From assembly GCA_038250905.1 (NCBI GenBank), contig JBBSBV010000025.1:1-64000 (forward strand): 64,000 nt of DNA, read 5' to 3'. Positions 1 through 7,798 of this stretch are shown piece by piece. Numbering within the stretch: position 1 is the first letter of the stretch; every line of letters starts with the position of its first letter. Below the pieces are notes generated by a model. The model searched no databases and was not told where the DNA came from. It saw only the letters and a program-made list of their open reading frames with translations. Position numbers and translations under genes: made by a program. This DNA is from JAENVU01 sp038250905. Lineage in GTDB: Bacteria > Actinomycetota > Acidimicrobiia > IMCC26256 > JAENVU01.

Positions 1-53
1 GGTCGGGTGTGTTTGTGGGTTCCCCCCACTCTTGTTGTTGGGGCTGCTTAACT

Positions 54-111
54 GGGGGGGGGGCCCGTTGCCGGCCCGGGGGGGGGGGGGGGGTCAAACC
101 GGGCCCCCCCC
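54..111. other. Poly-G/poly-C low-complexity contig edge
   Basis: Ten G at 54-63, sixteen G at 78-93 and eight C at 104-111 lie within the first 111 bases. Nothing similar occurs in the rest of the window. This looks like an assembly or sequencing artefact at a contig end rather than biology. No coding sequence can be trusted upstream of 120. Confidence 0.6.
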
Positions 112-131
112 GCCAGGACTGTACGTCGCCG

Positions 132-137
132 TAAGCT
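132..137 (+). promoter_or_regulatory. -10 element, leaderless promoter of the class II aldolase gene
   Basis: TAAGCT is followed by six bases and then the ATG at 144. No Shine-Dalgarno sequence is present, so the transcript probably begins at or next to the start codon. Confidence 0.5.
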
Positions 138-143
138 GGCCGA

Positions 144-911
144 ATGGCGACGACTGACATCGAGATCCCGACGTTTCCGGAGCACCGGACGATCGACGAG
201 GAGCGGCTCTACCGCAAGCAGCGGTTGGCGGCCGGGTTCCGGCTCTTCGGCAAGTTCGGGTTCGACGAGGGCGTCGCCGGCCACATCACCGCGCGGGACC
301 CGGAACTGCTCGACCACTTCTGGGTCAACCCGTTCGGGAAGAGCTTCAAGCAGATCTGTGTCTCTGATCTCCTGCTCGTGAGCCACACCGGCGAGGTCGT
401 CGAAGGCAACGCGCCGGTGAACGGTGCTGCGTTCGCGATCCACTCGCAGGTCCACGCGGCCCGGTCCGACGTGATCGCGGCGGCCCACTCCCACTCGATC
501 TACGGCAAGTCGTGGTCGTCGTTGGGGCGGCTGCTCGACCCGATCACCCAGGACGCCTGCGCGTTCTACGACGACCACGGATTGTTCGACGACTTCACCG
601 GCGTCGTCCTCGACGTCGAAGAGGGGAAGCGCATCGGTGGTGCACTCGGTGACCACAAGGCGGTCATCCTGCGGAACCACGGGCTGCTGACCGTCGGTCA
701 TTCGGTCGAGGAAGCCGTCTGGTGGTTCGTGACCATGGAGCGGTCGTGTCAGGCCCAGCTCCTCGCGGAGGCGGCCGGGAAGCCGGTCCTCATCGACGCC
801 GACATGGCGGCCCGGACCGCTGACCAGGTCGGCTCACACGCAGCCGGCCGCTTCTCGTTTCAACCGCTCTGGGACGTCATCACCGCCGAGCAACCCGACC
901 TCTTCGACTGA
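144..911 (+). CDS. Class II aldolase/adducin family protein
   Basis: This 255-residue protein has the class II aldolase/adducin fold (fuculose-1-phosphate aldolase-like). These enzymes cleave or epimerise sugar phosphates, or decarboxylate, using a zinc ion held by three histidines. The zinc site is visible as His115-x-His117 (AAHSHSIYG) and His179 (RNHGLL), with the acidic/glycine segment VEGNAPVNGA before them. Length fits the cytosolic single-domain family. Start: the ATG follows a TAAGCT -10 box by six bases, so the gene is probably leaderless. The substrate cannot be read from the sequence; many actinobacterial members of this subgroup sit beside lipid or aromatic catabolic genes and are uncharacterised. 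The next gene (an SDR) is convergent. Confidence 0.88.
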   Translation: MATTDIEIPTFPEHRTIDEERLYRKQRLAAGFRLFGKFGFDEGVAGHITARDPELLDHFWVNPFGKSFKQICVSDLLLVSHTGEVVEGNAPVNGAAFAIHSQVHAARSDVIAAAHSHSIYGKSWSSLGRLLDPITQDACAFYDDHGLFDDFTGVVLDVEEGKRIGGALGDHKAVILRNHGLLTVGHSVEEAVWWFVTMERSCQAQLLAEAAGKPVLIDADMAARTADQVGSHAAGRFSFQPLWDVITAEQPDLFD

Positions 912-929
912 CGCCGAAGCGCGGGTTAC

Positions 930-1730
930 CTAGGCCGGGGTCTTGGACTGTTCCTTCGCCCAGGCCGTGGTGCCCGCGAGGAACGCACCGGTGTCGGGGA
1001 ACTTGCCGCCGACGACATCGGCGAACCAGCCGGGCACGTAGATCTCGAACGTCCCGGCGTCGAGGGCCTGGAGCACCGGTTCGACCATCGCGCTCGTGGG
1101 CAAGGCCTCGATCGCCGCGAGTGACGGATCGTTGTCGGGCAGGTGGAACAGCCGGGTGTCGATCACGCCGGGGTTGACCACGTGGACCTGCACGTCGTGA
1201 CCGGCGATCCCGAGGTCGACCTGCATCGACTCGGAGAAACCGGTGAGTGCCGCCTTCGAAGCGGTGTACGCGGCCTCGCCCGGCGGACCGAGGCGGGCTG
1301 CGACCGACGAGATGTTGACGATGCGCCCGGCCCGCTCGATGAGTTCGGGGAGGAACGCGAGCATGAGTCGGACGGGTGAGAAGTAGTTGATGCGCATCAC
1401 GGACTCGACGATCTCGGCATCGAGGGCCAGCACGTTCTTGCGCTTCGGAATGCCTGCATTGTTGACGAGCACGTCGAGCCCGCCCATGGCGAGGCTGACT
1501 TCCGCAGCGAACGGCTCGAGCGCGTCGAGGTCGTCGAGATCGATGGTCCACATCTGGGAGGTGGGGGAGTGCTCCTGCACTTGTTCGAGCACCTCGGCCA
1601 ACTCGGGCTCCCGGCGGGCGCAGATCCCGACGACCGCGCCGGCCTCGGCCAGACCGATGGCGAGCGCGGCGCCGATCCCGGTGGACGCACCGGTCACGAG
1701 CACGTTCTTGCCGGCGACGGAGTACCCCAT
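930..1730 (-). CDS. SDR family oxidoreductase
   Basis: A classical short-chain dehydrogenase/reductase of 266 residues, expected to be cytosolic and NAD(P)-dependent. Visible motifs are the cofactor loop TGASTGIG (13-20), NNAG (90-93), catalytic Ser141/142, and YxxxK with Tyr155 and Lys159. A good GGAGG ribosome-binding site precedes the ATG, which fixes the start. It is convergent with the aldolase gene and divergent from a second SDR at 1779. The C-terminal stretch (LVHLPDN-like loop, EPVLQALDAGTFEIYVPGW) resembles SDRs annotated only as 'SDR family NAD(P)-dependent oxidoreductase', so the substrate is not assignable; a lipid or hydroxyacyl substrate is plausible from context. Confidence 0.9.
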   Translation of the reverse strand: MGYSVAGKNVLVTGASTGIGAALAIGLAEAGAVVGICARREPELAEVLEQVQEHSPTSQMWTIDLDDLDALEPFAAEVSLAMGGLDVLVNNAGIPKRKNVLALDAEIVESVMRINYFSPVRLMLAFLPELIERAGRIVNISSVAARLGPPGEAAYTASKAALTGFSESMQVDLGIAGHDVQVHVVNPGVIDTRLFHLPDNDPSLAAIEALPTSAMVEPVLQALDAGTFEIYVPGWFADVVGGKFPDTGAFLAGTTAWAKEQSKTPA

Positions 1731-1764
1731 GACGACCTCCCGCGTGGTGTGAGCGAGGCGACGC

Positions 1765-1770
1765 TAGCCT
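1765..1770 (+). promoter_or_regulatory. -10 element, leaderless promoter of second SDR
   Basis: TAGCCT followed by eight bases and then the GTG at 1779. There is no Shine-Dalgarno sequence. This pattern is the main reason for choosing the GTG start. Confidence 0.5.
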
Positions 1771-1778
1771 CCGCCGCT

Positions 1779-2558
1779 GTGACGCTGACGCCCGACTCGG
1801 TCCGCCTCGACGGTTGCGTTGCGATCGTGACCGGGGCTGCGGTGGGGATCGGCCGGGCTACCGCGCTCGCGCTCGCGGCGTTCGGCGCCGACGTCGCGGT
1901 GTGCGACCGGGACTCGGCAAATCTGGCGTCGTGCGTTGCGGAGATCGAGGCCAGTGGCCGGCGGGCGACACCCGGCCTGATCGACGTGCGGGATACGGAG
2001 GCGGTCGGGGTCTGGGTCGAAGAGGTCGCCGCCGCGCACGGTCACATCGATGTGCTGGTGAACAACGCCGGCGGTGGATTCTTCGCCGACTTCCTCACGG
2101 TGAGTGAGAAGGGTCAGCTCGCCCTGGTGCAGGAGAACTTCGGGAGCGTCACGAACTTCGTGCGCGCCGTCGTCCCTCACCTGCCGGAGGCCGGCGGCTC
2201 GATCGTCAACATCACATCGATCGAGGCGCACCGGGCCGCCCCGGGGTTCGCGGTCTACAGCGCGATGAAGGCTGCAGTCGCCAACCTGACCAAGACGCTC
2301 GCCTTGGAGCTGGGTGCCCGATCGATCCGGGTGAACTGCATCGCGCCCGATGTCATCCCCACGCCCGGTATCGGCGACGTCCCGGTGCGCACACCGTTGC
2401 CGCGCACCGGTCACGTGGACGACATCGCCGCCGCCGTGGTCTTCCTCGCGAACCCGGCGCTCTCCGGGTTCGTCACCGGGACGACACTCGCGGTCGATGG
2501 AGGCAACCGCGCCGCCGGCGGTTGGCATCGTGATGCCGACGGCTCGTTCACGACATGA
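1779..2558 (+). CDS. SDR family oxidoreductase
   Basis: Second classical SDR, 259 residues, not closely similar to its divergent neighbour. It has TGAAVGIG (18-25), NNAGGG (95-98), Ser147, Tyr160 and Lys164 (YSAMK), and a C-terminal FVTGTTLAVDGGN typical of FabG-like 3-oxoacyl or alcohol dehydrogenases. The frame is open further upstream, but homology begins just after the GTG at 1779, which lies eight bases downstream of a TAGCCT -10 box. The loop normally found before helix alpha-F (PxxPTPGIGDV...RTPLPR) is short. Its 3' end abuts the LLM flavoenzyme gene, so the two are probably one transcript. Confidence 0.88.
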   Translation: MTLTPDSVRLDGCVAIVTGAAVGIGRATALALAAFGADVAVCDRDSANLASCVAEIEASGRRATPGLIDVRDTEAVGVWVEEVAAAHGHIDVLVNNAGGGFFADFLTVSEKGQLALVQENFGSVTNFVRAVVPHLPEAGGSIVNITSIEAHRAAPGFAVYSAMKAAVANLTKTLALELGARSIRVNCIAPDVIPTPGIGDVPVRTPLPRTGHVDDIAAAVVFLANPALSGFVTGTTLAVDGGNRAAGGWHRDADGSFTT

Positions 2559-2574
2559 CGACGCGACGGGCGCG

Positions 2575-3414
2575 GTGAAGTTCGGAGTCGCGCTCGGCGC
2601 ACTCAACCCGCATTTCCATCTCGACGCGGTGGCCGCGGCCGAGCGCCTCGGCTACGAGTCGGTGTGGCTGCCCGAGCATCTCGTCCTGCCGGTGGAGATG
2701 ACCCGATCCCCGCGCCCCGGTGAAGATCACCCGCCCATCCCCGCGACCACGCCGGTGTTCGACGCGTTCACCTACCTGGCGTTCGTCGCGGCGCGCACCT
2801 CCACGCTCCGGCTCGGCACCCACGTGTACAACCTCGGCCTACGTCATCCGTTCGTCGCCGCCCGGGCTGCGGCCACGCTCGACGTCCTGAGCGGCGGTCG
2901 GTTCGAGTTCGGCGTCGGTGCGAGTTGGCTGGAGCAGGAATGGACCGCGGTCGGTCTCGACTTCGCGACGCGCGGGCCACGGGTCGACGAGTCGATCGAG
3001 GTCTGCCGACGCCTCTGGACCGATCCGGTCGTGGAGCACCACGGCAGATGCTTCGGTTTCGATGCGGTCGCGTTCGAGCCCAAGCCCGTGCAGCCAGGCG
3101 GGCCACCGGTACTGATCGGCGGGGAGAGCACCGCAGCCCTGCGGCGGGCGGCGCGCCTCGGTGACGGGTGGATCGGTATGGGCCACACGTTCGAATCGGC
3201 GGCAGCCCAGATCGAACGGCTCCGAGCGTTCCGGGCGGATTCCGACCGGTCGGAACGGCCGTTGCAGATCTGCCTCGGTGGTCGGGTGACGTCGCGCGAC
3301 GACGCCCACCGGTGGGAGGACATCGGCGTCACCCGCATGATGGTGTCGCCGTGGCGCCGCTCGCCGGAGGCGGTCGAAGCGCTCGAGCGATTCGCCGCCC
3401 TCGCGCTCACCTGA
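2575..3414 (+). CDS. LLM class F420-dependent oxidoreductase
   Basis: Luciferase-like monooxygenase family (TIM barrel) of about 279 residues. In actinobacteria this subgroup (TIGR03619-like) usually binds coenzyme F420 rather than FMN. Typical features are the N-terminal strand VKFGVALG, YESVWLPEHL, the RLGTHVYNL segment, and GRFEFGVGASWLEQEW followed by CRRLWTDP. I chose the GTG at 2575 because homology starts there; an in-frame ATG at 2533 would add 14 basic, non-conserved residues overlapping the upstream SDR. It probably sits in an operon with that SDR. The substrate is unknown. The gene ends in a hairpin shared with the convergent DUF2889 gene. Confidence 0.82.
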   Translation: MKFGVALGALNPHFHLDAVAAAERLGYESVWLPEHLVLPVEMTRSPRPGEDHPPIPATTPVFDAFTYLAFVAARTSTLRLGTHVYNLGLRHPFVAARAAATLDVLSGGRFEFGVGASWLEQEWTAVGLDFATRGPRVDESIEVCRRLWTDPVVEHHGRCFGFDAVAFEPKPVQPGGPPVLIGGESTAALRRAARLGDGWIGMGHTFESAAAQIERLRAFRADSDRSERPLQICLGGRVTSRDDAHRWEDIGVTRMMVSPWRRSPEAVEALERFAALALT

Positions 3415-4267
3415 TCCCAACTTGCGTCGCAAACCCCCGATAGTCGCGGTTTTGCGACGCACGGTACGGGCGGTCGGTGAGAAGCGCCTCGGGGTGGGCG
3501 CCGAAGTCTCGGATGGTGCCGCGGGTCCGGAACGCGACGGGCATCACCTCGGGCTGCATCGAATAGCAGATGCCGGTCATGAGGCCCGCGAGTTCCGCCG
3601 CGGTGTCGATCGCCTCGAGGTCCATCCCGCGGCCCATGCCGATGTCGCAGGCCCGGCGCAGCACGATCGCGGCCTCCGCGTCGAACGGCGTAAGCGTCTG
3701 GTCGGCCCAGCGGATGAACCCGCCCTTCCACGGCGCCTCGGTGAACGGGGGCGGATCGACGAGGACGCGCTGCATGCCGTCGCGGGTGAGCGTCCAGTCG
3801 TGGACCAGCACGCCGTCGCGCCACAAGCGCGGGTGCAGGAGCGCACCTTCGGGTTGGAGCGCGACGTCGTACTCGCGCCGATCGTCTCCACGCGCGGCGT
3901 GCGACACACACAGCCCGGCGAGGTCGAACTGGTGGGTGCACTGGAAGTGCGCGTCGGTCACGCGGGCCACTGCGGTGCACCGGTCCGACAACTCCATGCC
4001 GACCAGCGCGCCGAGCGCGCCACCCGCGTCCGGGCAGGTGGTCCACGGCCACCGGAACGACTCCATCGCCACGTCGGTGACGCGCGCGCCGTCGTGCGTG
4101 AGGGTGACTTCGAAATGGTGGAAGTCGTCCTCGAGTCCGCCCCAGGTGTGTTCCGTGTCGAGGCGGACGAGCCGGATCCGCCGACGGTAGGGGAGTTCGG
4201 GATCGCCGAGCCGGACGGTCGGTGCCGTGGTGCGCGGTTTGATGGGGTCGGTCACGTCGTCGCTCAC
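3407..4267 (-). CDS. DUF2889 domain-containing protein
   Basis: A 286-residue protein recognisable as DUF2889, a family of unknown function found near aromatic and lipid catabolic genes in actinobacteria and proteobacteria. Characteristic segments are RLDTEHTWGGLEDDFHHFEVTLTHDG, SFRWPWTTCPDAGGAL, CTHQFDLAGLCVSHAARG and WDWTL-like repeats. There is no signal peptide or membrane segment. It starts at a GTG overlapping the TGA of the upstream SnoaL-like gene (GTGA overlap), so translation is coupled. The last ~15 residues are encoded inside a perfect 11-bp inverted repeat (3423-3461), which suggests the original stop was lost or the hairpin invaded the 3' end. Confidence 0.8.
   Translation of the reverse strand: MSDDVTDPIKPRTTAPTVRLGDPELPYRRRIRLVRLDTEHTWGGLEDDFHHFEVTLTHDGARVTDVAMESFRWPWTTCPDAGGALGALVGMELSDRCTAVARVTDAHFQCTHQFDLAGLCVSHAARGDDRREYDVALQPEGALLHPRLWRDGVLVHDWTLTRDGMQRVLVDPPPFTEAPWKGGFIRWADQTLTPFDAEAAIVLRRACDIGMGRGMDLEAIDTAAELAGLMTGICYSMQPEVMPVAFRTRGTIRDFGAHPEALLTDRPYRASQNRDYRGFATQVGIR
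3423..3461. terminator. 11-bp perfect inverted repeat at convergent gene ends
   Basis: Arms at 3423-3433 and 3451-3461 (TGCGTCGCAAA and its exact complement) enclose a 17-base loop. It lies just past the stop of the LLM gene and inside the final codons of the opposing DUF2889 gene. Its position suits a bidirectional transcription terminator; there is a short T run beside the right arm. It could instead be a mobile palindromic element. Confidence 0.55.
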
Positions 4268-4686
4268 GCGTCGTCGGGAACCGCTTCGCCCAGGAACACG
4301 ATGGTGCGGGTGCGGAACCGCCAGCGGTCCTCGTCGCGCACGAGACGGTCGTGATAACGGCCGGCGGTGGAGATCCGGAATCCGTCGTCGGTCTTGTTCA
4401 TGTAGAGGAAGTCGGTGAACGCCCGGGCGCTACGACCGTCGTCCGCGACCTCGATCACCGAGTTGTACGTGACGTGCTGGCCGGGTGCCATCCCGGGCCG
4501 CTGCGTGCCGATGTGGTCGTGGATCTCCTGGCGACCGTTCCGGCTGGTACCGAACACGGTGAACTGCGCGTCCTCGGTGAACAGATCGGCGAACTCGGTG
4601 GCCCGCTTGTCGTCGTAGTGGTGGCAGTACTCGGCGATGAGTCGACGGATGGCCGACTCGTCGGCGAGGTGATCGGGTGCGCTCAT
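4264..4686 (-). CDS. Nuclear transport factor 2 (SnoaL-like) family protein
   Basis: A 140-residue SnoaL-like/NTF2-fold protein. The sequence begins LADESAIRRLIAEYCHHYDDKRATEFADLFTED, the standard opening of this family, and continues with HVTYNSVIEV and a RWRFRTRTI strand near the end. Members range from ketosteroid isomerase and scytalone dehydratase-like enzymes to non-catalytic binding proteins, so a precise role cannot be read. Tyr/His/Asp residues (CHHYDDK) line the usual pocket position. Start: the ATG is preceded by a CATCCT -10-like box at six bases, and the longer upstream open frame is a shadow of the hydrolase gene. It is translationally coupled to the DUF2889 gene downstream. Confidence 0.85.
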   Translation of the reverse strand: MSAPDHLADESAIRRLIAEYCHHYDDKRATEFADLFTEDAQFTVFGTSRNGRQEIHDHIGTQRPGMAPGQHVTYNSVIEVADDGRSARAFTDFLYMNKTDDGFRISTAGRYHDRLVRDEDRWRFRTRTIVFLGEAVPDDA

Positions 4687-4707
4687 ACGCGCAGGATGCC
4701 ACGCAGC

Positions 4708-4721
4708 TGACGACCGTGTCA
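4708..4721. promoter_or_regulatory. Palindromic operator candidate TGAC-N6-GTCA (site 1)
   Basis: TGACGACCGTGTCA flanked by C and GG, in the 45-base divergent spacer between the SnoaL-like and alpha/beta-hydrolase genes. Its right edge overlaps the CAGGAT -10-like box of the hydrolase. Same architecture as six other sites in this window. Confidence 0.55.
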
Positions 4722-4725
4722 GGAT
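4720..4725 (+). promoter_or_regulatory. -10 element, leaderless promoter of alpha/beta hydrolase
   Basis: CAGGAT, six bases before the ATG at 4732. No ribosome-binding site is visible. Confidence 0.4.
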
Positions 4726-4731
4726 GCCCCG

Positions 4732-5622
4732 ATGGTCGATAGCGCCGAGTCGAACGTGCCCCGCCACGACATCCCGGCCCGCGGGCGGAGCGGGTTCGTG
4801 CTGGTGGACGGGCGCCAGGTGCACTACCTGGAGTGGGGACGCGCCGACGCCCCGGCGATCGTCTGCCTGCACGGCGGGGGCCAGACGGCGTACATGTGGG
4901 AAGGGCTCGGGAGCGCGTTCGCCGACACGCACCACGTTCTCGCGCCCGACCTCCCGTGGCACGGCGACAGCGACCCGATCGCGGACATGTCCCGGCAGGC
5001 GCTGGCCGAGACCGTCCCACCGCTCCTGGCGGAGTTCGGCCTCGACGAGGCGGTGTTCGTGGGTGCGTCGCTCGGAGGCCTCGTCTCGATGACCGTCACC
5101 GCGGCCCGGCCGGAACTGGTACGTGCCATCGTGCTCGTCGACATCGCGACGCGGCTCGAGGACAAGGGCGTGGAGCGGATCGTCGAGTTCATGCGAGCCC
5201 ACGAGTCGTTCGCCGACCTCGACGAAGCCGCCGCCGCGATCGGTGAGTACCTGCCGCAACGGCGCAAGGCCGAGCCGGCCCGCCTCACCCGCAACCTCCG
5301 CCAACGACCCGACGGCCGGTGGGAATGGAAGCACGGCTACACCCGGCGGCTCCGCGACGGTGCGGAGCTGACCGAAGGTGGAGGCTGGCGCGAGTTGGTC
5401 GGTGGACTGGCCGACGATGTGCAGTACTTCACGTGCCCGGTACTCGTGCTCCGCGGCGCGGGGTCCGACGTGCTCTCGGCCGAGGGTGCGGACGAGATCG
5501 TCGGGCTCATCCCCAAGGCGCGACTCGCAACGATCGCGGCGGCCGGGCATCACGCGGCGGGCGACAACCCGGAGTCGACAGTGGGACTGGTGCGGACGTT
5601 CCTCGCCGAGATCGGCTGGTAG
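4732..5622 (+). CDS. Alpha/beta fold hydrolase
   Basis: A 296-residue alpha/beta hydrolase, presumably cytosolic. The oxyanion-hole motif HGGG is at 47-50, the nucleophile elbow GASLGG puts Ser113 as nucleophile, an acid lies in LRGAGSDVLS, and the catalytic histidine is in AAGHHAAGDNP near residue 273. Helical cap region ~135-220 includes the segment EDKGVERIVEFMRAHESFADLDEAAAAI, typical of the subgroup near lipid and steroid catabolic genes. Esterase, thioesterase or C-C hydrolase activity is possible; the sequence alone does not decide. The promoter has a palindromic operator overlapping the -10 box. Confidence 0.9.
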   Translation: MVDSAESNVPRHDIPARGRSGFVLVDGRQVHYLEWGRADAPAIVCLHGGGQTAYMWEGLGSAFADTHHVLAPDLPWHGDSDPIADMSRQALAETVPPLLAEFGLDEAVFVGASLGGLVSMTVTAARPELVRAIVLVDIATRLEDKGVERIVEFMRAHESFADLDEAAAAIGEYLPQRRKAEPARLTRNLRQRPDGRWEWKHGYTRRLRDGAELTEGGGWRELVGGLADDVQYFTCPVLVLRGAGSDVLSAEGADEIVGLIPKARLATIAAAGHHAAGDNPESTVGLVRTFLAEIGW

Positions 5623-5637
5623 CGCGCCGCGGGGTGG

Positions 5638-6096
5638 TCAGTCCGCTTTCGGCGGCCGGCAGTTGATCACGAGGGTGAACACGTTCTTGACGACGGGATC
5701 ACCGGTTGCCTGGTCCCGCCACGTGGTCTCCTGGACATAGAACTCGAGCTTGCCGCCGTTCGACTTCTCCTTCTCGTACACGTCGGTGATCTCCGACGTG
5801 CCTTCGAGAACATCGCCGACCTTCGGCCACCGGAAATATTCGAAGCCCTGCTCGCCGTGCAGGATCGCGCGACCCGGACCGCGCAGCTTCTCGATCGGGA
5901 GTCCGGCCGCGCCGCCGGTGCCGTCGGAGCCCCAGAACGGCATGACGAACGGGAACGTGGGTGGGACGGGAGCGCCGTCACCGTCGTAGACCGCGTCGCC
6001 GTCCATGAGCGCCTGGGCGAAGACCCGGACCGGACCGCGTTCGATCCGCACCACCTGGGTGCCGCCCTTGGTGCCCTTGAGTTCGGTCAGTGCCAC
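5638..6096 (-). CDS. MaoC-like / FAS1-like dehydratase domain protein
   Basis: A 152-residue single hot-dog protein of the N-terminal MaoC dehydratase class (FAS1-like dehydratase), expected to hydrate or dehydrate acyl thioesters. Recognisable segments are VRVFAQALMDGDAVY, PPTFPFVMPFWG, LHGEQGFEYFRWPKVGDVLEG and the C-terminal KNVFTLVINCRP. The N-terminal class often lacks the catalytic Asp-His pair and pairs with a catalytic MaoC partner such as the one at 23429; no ASGDxNPxH motif is present here. Start: a GTG with GGAG upstream. The ATG-free start agrees with family length. Upstream lies a perfect 14-bp palindromic operator. The convergent hydrolase gene ends 16 bases away. Confidence 0.82.
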   Translation of the reverse strand: MALTELKGTKGGTQVVRIERGPVRVFAQALMDGDAVYDGDGAPVPPTFPFVMPFWGSDGTGGAAGLPIEKLRGPGRAILHGEQGFEYFRWPKVGDVLEGTSEITDVYEKEKSNGGKLEFYVQETTWRDQATGDPVVKNVFTLVINCRPPKAD

Positions 6097-6109
6097 GTTC
6101 CGCTCCCGA

Positions 6110-6123
6110 TGACGTCGACGTCA
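6110..6123. promoter_or_regulatory. Palindromic operator candidate TGAC-N6-GTCA (site 2, perfect palindrome)
   Basis: TGACGTCGACGTCA is a perfect 14-bp palindrome 14 bases upstream of the MaoC-like GTG start, inside the predicted 5' leader and downstream of a TAGGTT -10-like box on the minus strand. It is the most symmetric member of the motif set. Confidence 0.65.
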
Positions 6124-6182
6124 GGTTCGGCCGGGGAACCTATCGCGGGCCGCCGGGCGATCGGAGGGTCCGAGACCGCTGA

Positions 6183-7718
6183 TCACTCGGACGCGGGGCG
6201 GAGTTTGTGCTTCATCACCTTGCCGGTGGCGTTGCGGGGGAGTTCCTCGGTGAAATGGAGTTGCCGCGGCCGCTTGTAGTCGGCGAGCCGCTCGGCACAG
6301 AACGCGAGGAGCGTGTCGGCATCGAGGTCGACATCCGGTCGACGCACGACGTACGCGGCGATGTCCTCGCCCAGGACCTGGTGAGGGATACCGACGACCG
6401 CGGCCTCCTGCACGTCGGGGTGTTCGAGCAGCACCGCCTCGATGTCGGTCGGGTACACGTTGTGACCACCGCGGATGATCATGTCCTTCTTACGCCCGGC
6501 GATGTAGAGGAAGCCGTCCTCGTCGAGGTAGGCGAGATCACCGCTGCGGAGCCAACCGTCGGCCGTCCACGTGCTGTTGGTGGCGTCGGGATCCTTGTAG
6601 TACTCCCGCTGGGCGCCTTCCATCTTGGTGAGGAGTTCGCCCACCTCGCGAACGTCGCACTCGGTGTCGTCCTCGCGGAGGATCTTCAGCTGCATCGGAC
6701 CGACCGGCTTGCCCACCGAACCGATGCGCTTCGTCACCTCGTCCTTGGGCATCACGATGTACGCGGGCCCGGCCTCGGTCATGCCGTAGGAGTTCGACAC
6801 GGTCGCGTCGGGCAGGCGCTCCTGCAGCGTGAGCAGTGTCTGCGGCGCGAGGGGTGCACTGCCGATCGAGACCGCGCGCAGGCTCGTGAGGTCGGGATCG
6901 GCGAAGCGAGGATGGGCGACGAGCAGTTCGGCCATCGCGGGGACGAGGAACGCCATCGTCGGCCGTTCGGTGGCCACGAGGTCGAACCACCGGTCGGCAT
7001 CGAACTTCGGGAGGTAGAGGCCGGCGAGGCCCATCTTCATCGGGTTGTAGATGAACGCGATGCCGGCGAACGTGAACATCGGGGCGCCGTGGATCCAGCC
7101 GCTCGCGGTCCATGCCGGTTCGTGGTTCGGGATCATGGCGACGTTGCGATGGCGGACCGCAACGCCCTTGGGGAGCCCGGTGGTACCCGACGTGTACATG
7201 ATGTCGGCGAGGTCGTCGAGGGTACGGGGAACCTGGATGGCGGAGCCGTCGGCGCTGAGGAACTCGTCGTACTCCTGCACGTCGGGGCCGGCACCGCCCG
7301 CGCTCACCACGAACCGGATCGACGGGACCGCGGCGGCAACCGAGAGCGCGGTGTCGAGCAGTGACGCGCCGGTGATCACGGTCGCGACTTCCGCGTGGCC
7401 GAGGATCGTGACGACCTCCGGGACCGACAATCGGGTGTTGGTGGGCACCACGACGGCTCCGGCCTTGTGGACCGCGGCGTACGCAACGATCCAGCGCAGG
7501 GCTTGGTCGCTCGGGAGGTAGATCGACACCCGGTCGCCGGGTGCGATGCCCGCGTCGACCAGTCCCCGTGCGAGTCGGTTTGACTCGACGTCCCATTCCG
7601 AGAACGTGACCTGGGTCCCGGCGTCGAGGTCGCGGTAGGCGACTTCGGATCCGTGACGACCCGCCATGAAGCGGAGCTGGTCGACTTGTAGATCGCCCCA
7701 CTCGGGCATGGTTCCCAC
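6183..7718 (-). CDS. AMP-dependent acyl-CoA synthetase/ligase
   Basis: A 511-residue ANL-superfamily ligase that activates a carboxylic acid as acyl-AMP and transfers it to CoA. The P-loop-like A3 motif YTSGTTGLPKG is at 175-185. Also visible are NSYGMTEAGP (A5), SGDLAYLDEDGFLYIAGRKKD (A7-A8), RGGHNVYPTDIE, and the C-terminal catalytic Lys500 in NATGKVMKHK. The chain-length class is not decided by the motifs; the local content suggests fatty, steroid-side-chain or aromatic acids. A GGTGGG ribosome-binding site precedes the ATG, and a TAGCGT -10 box lies at 7743-7748 on the minus strand. The MaoC-like gene lies downstream after an operator-bearing spacer. Confidence 0.93.
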   Translation of the reverse strand: MGTMPEWGDLQVDQLRFMAGRHGSEVAYRDLDAGTQVTFSEWDVESNRLARGLVDAGIAPGDRVSIYLPSDQALRWIVAYAAVHKAGAVVVPTNTRLSVPEVVTILGHAEVATVITGASLLDTALSVAAAVPSIRFVVSAGGAGPDVQEYDEFLSADGSAIQVPRTLDDLADIMYTSGTTGLPKGVAVRHRNVAMIPNHEPAWTASGWIHGAPMFTFAGIAFIYNPMKMGLAGLYLPKFDADRWFDLVATERPTMAFLVPAMAELLVAHPRFADPDLTSLRAVSIGSAPLAPQTLLTLQERLPDATVSNSYGMTEAGPAYIVMPKDEVTKRIGSVGKPVGPMQLKILREDDTECDVREVGELLTKMEGAQREYYKDPDATNSTWTADGWLRSGDLAYLDEDGFLYIAGRKKDMIIRGGHNVYPTDIEAVLLEHPDVQEAAVVGIPHQVLGEDIAAYVVRRPDVDLDADTLLAFCAERLADYKRPRQLHFTEELPRNATGKVMKHKLRPASE

Positions 7719-7786
7719 CTCACCGGATCGTGTGAGCGGGGGACGCTACCGGACGGGCGAGTCCCGTCGGGAGGAGCGCGGTCTGG

Positions 7787-7792
7787 CAGGCT
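7787..7792 (+). promoter_or_regulatory. -10-like element before the MBL-Rieske gene
   Basis: CAGGCT six bases before the ATG at 7799; a weak match to TANNNT, but at the same spacing as the other leaderless starts here. Confidence 0.3.
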
Positions 7793-7798
7793 GGGTCG

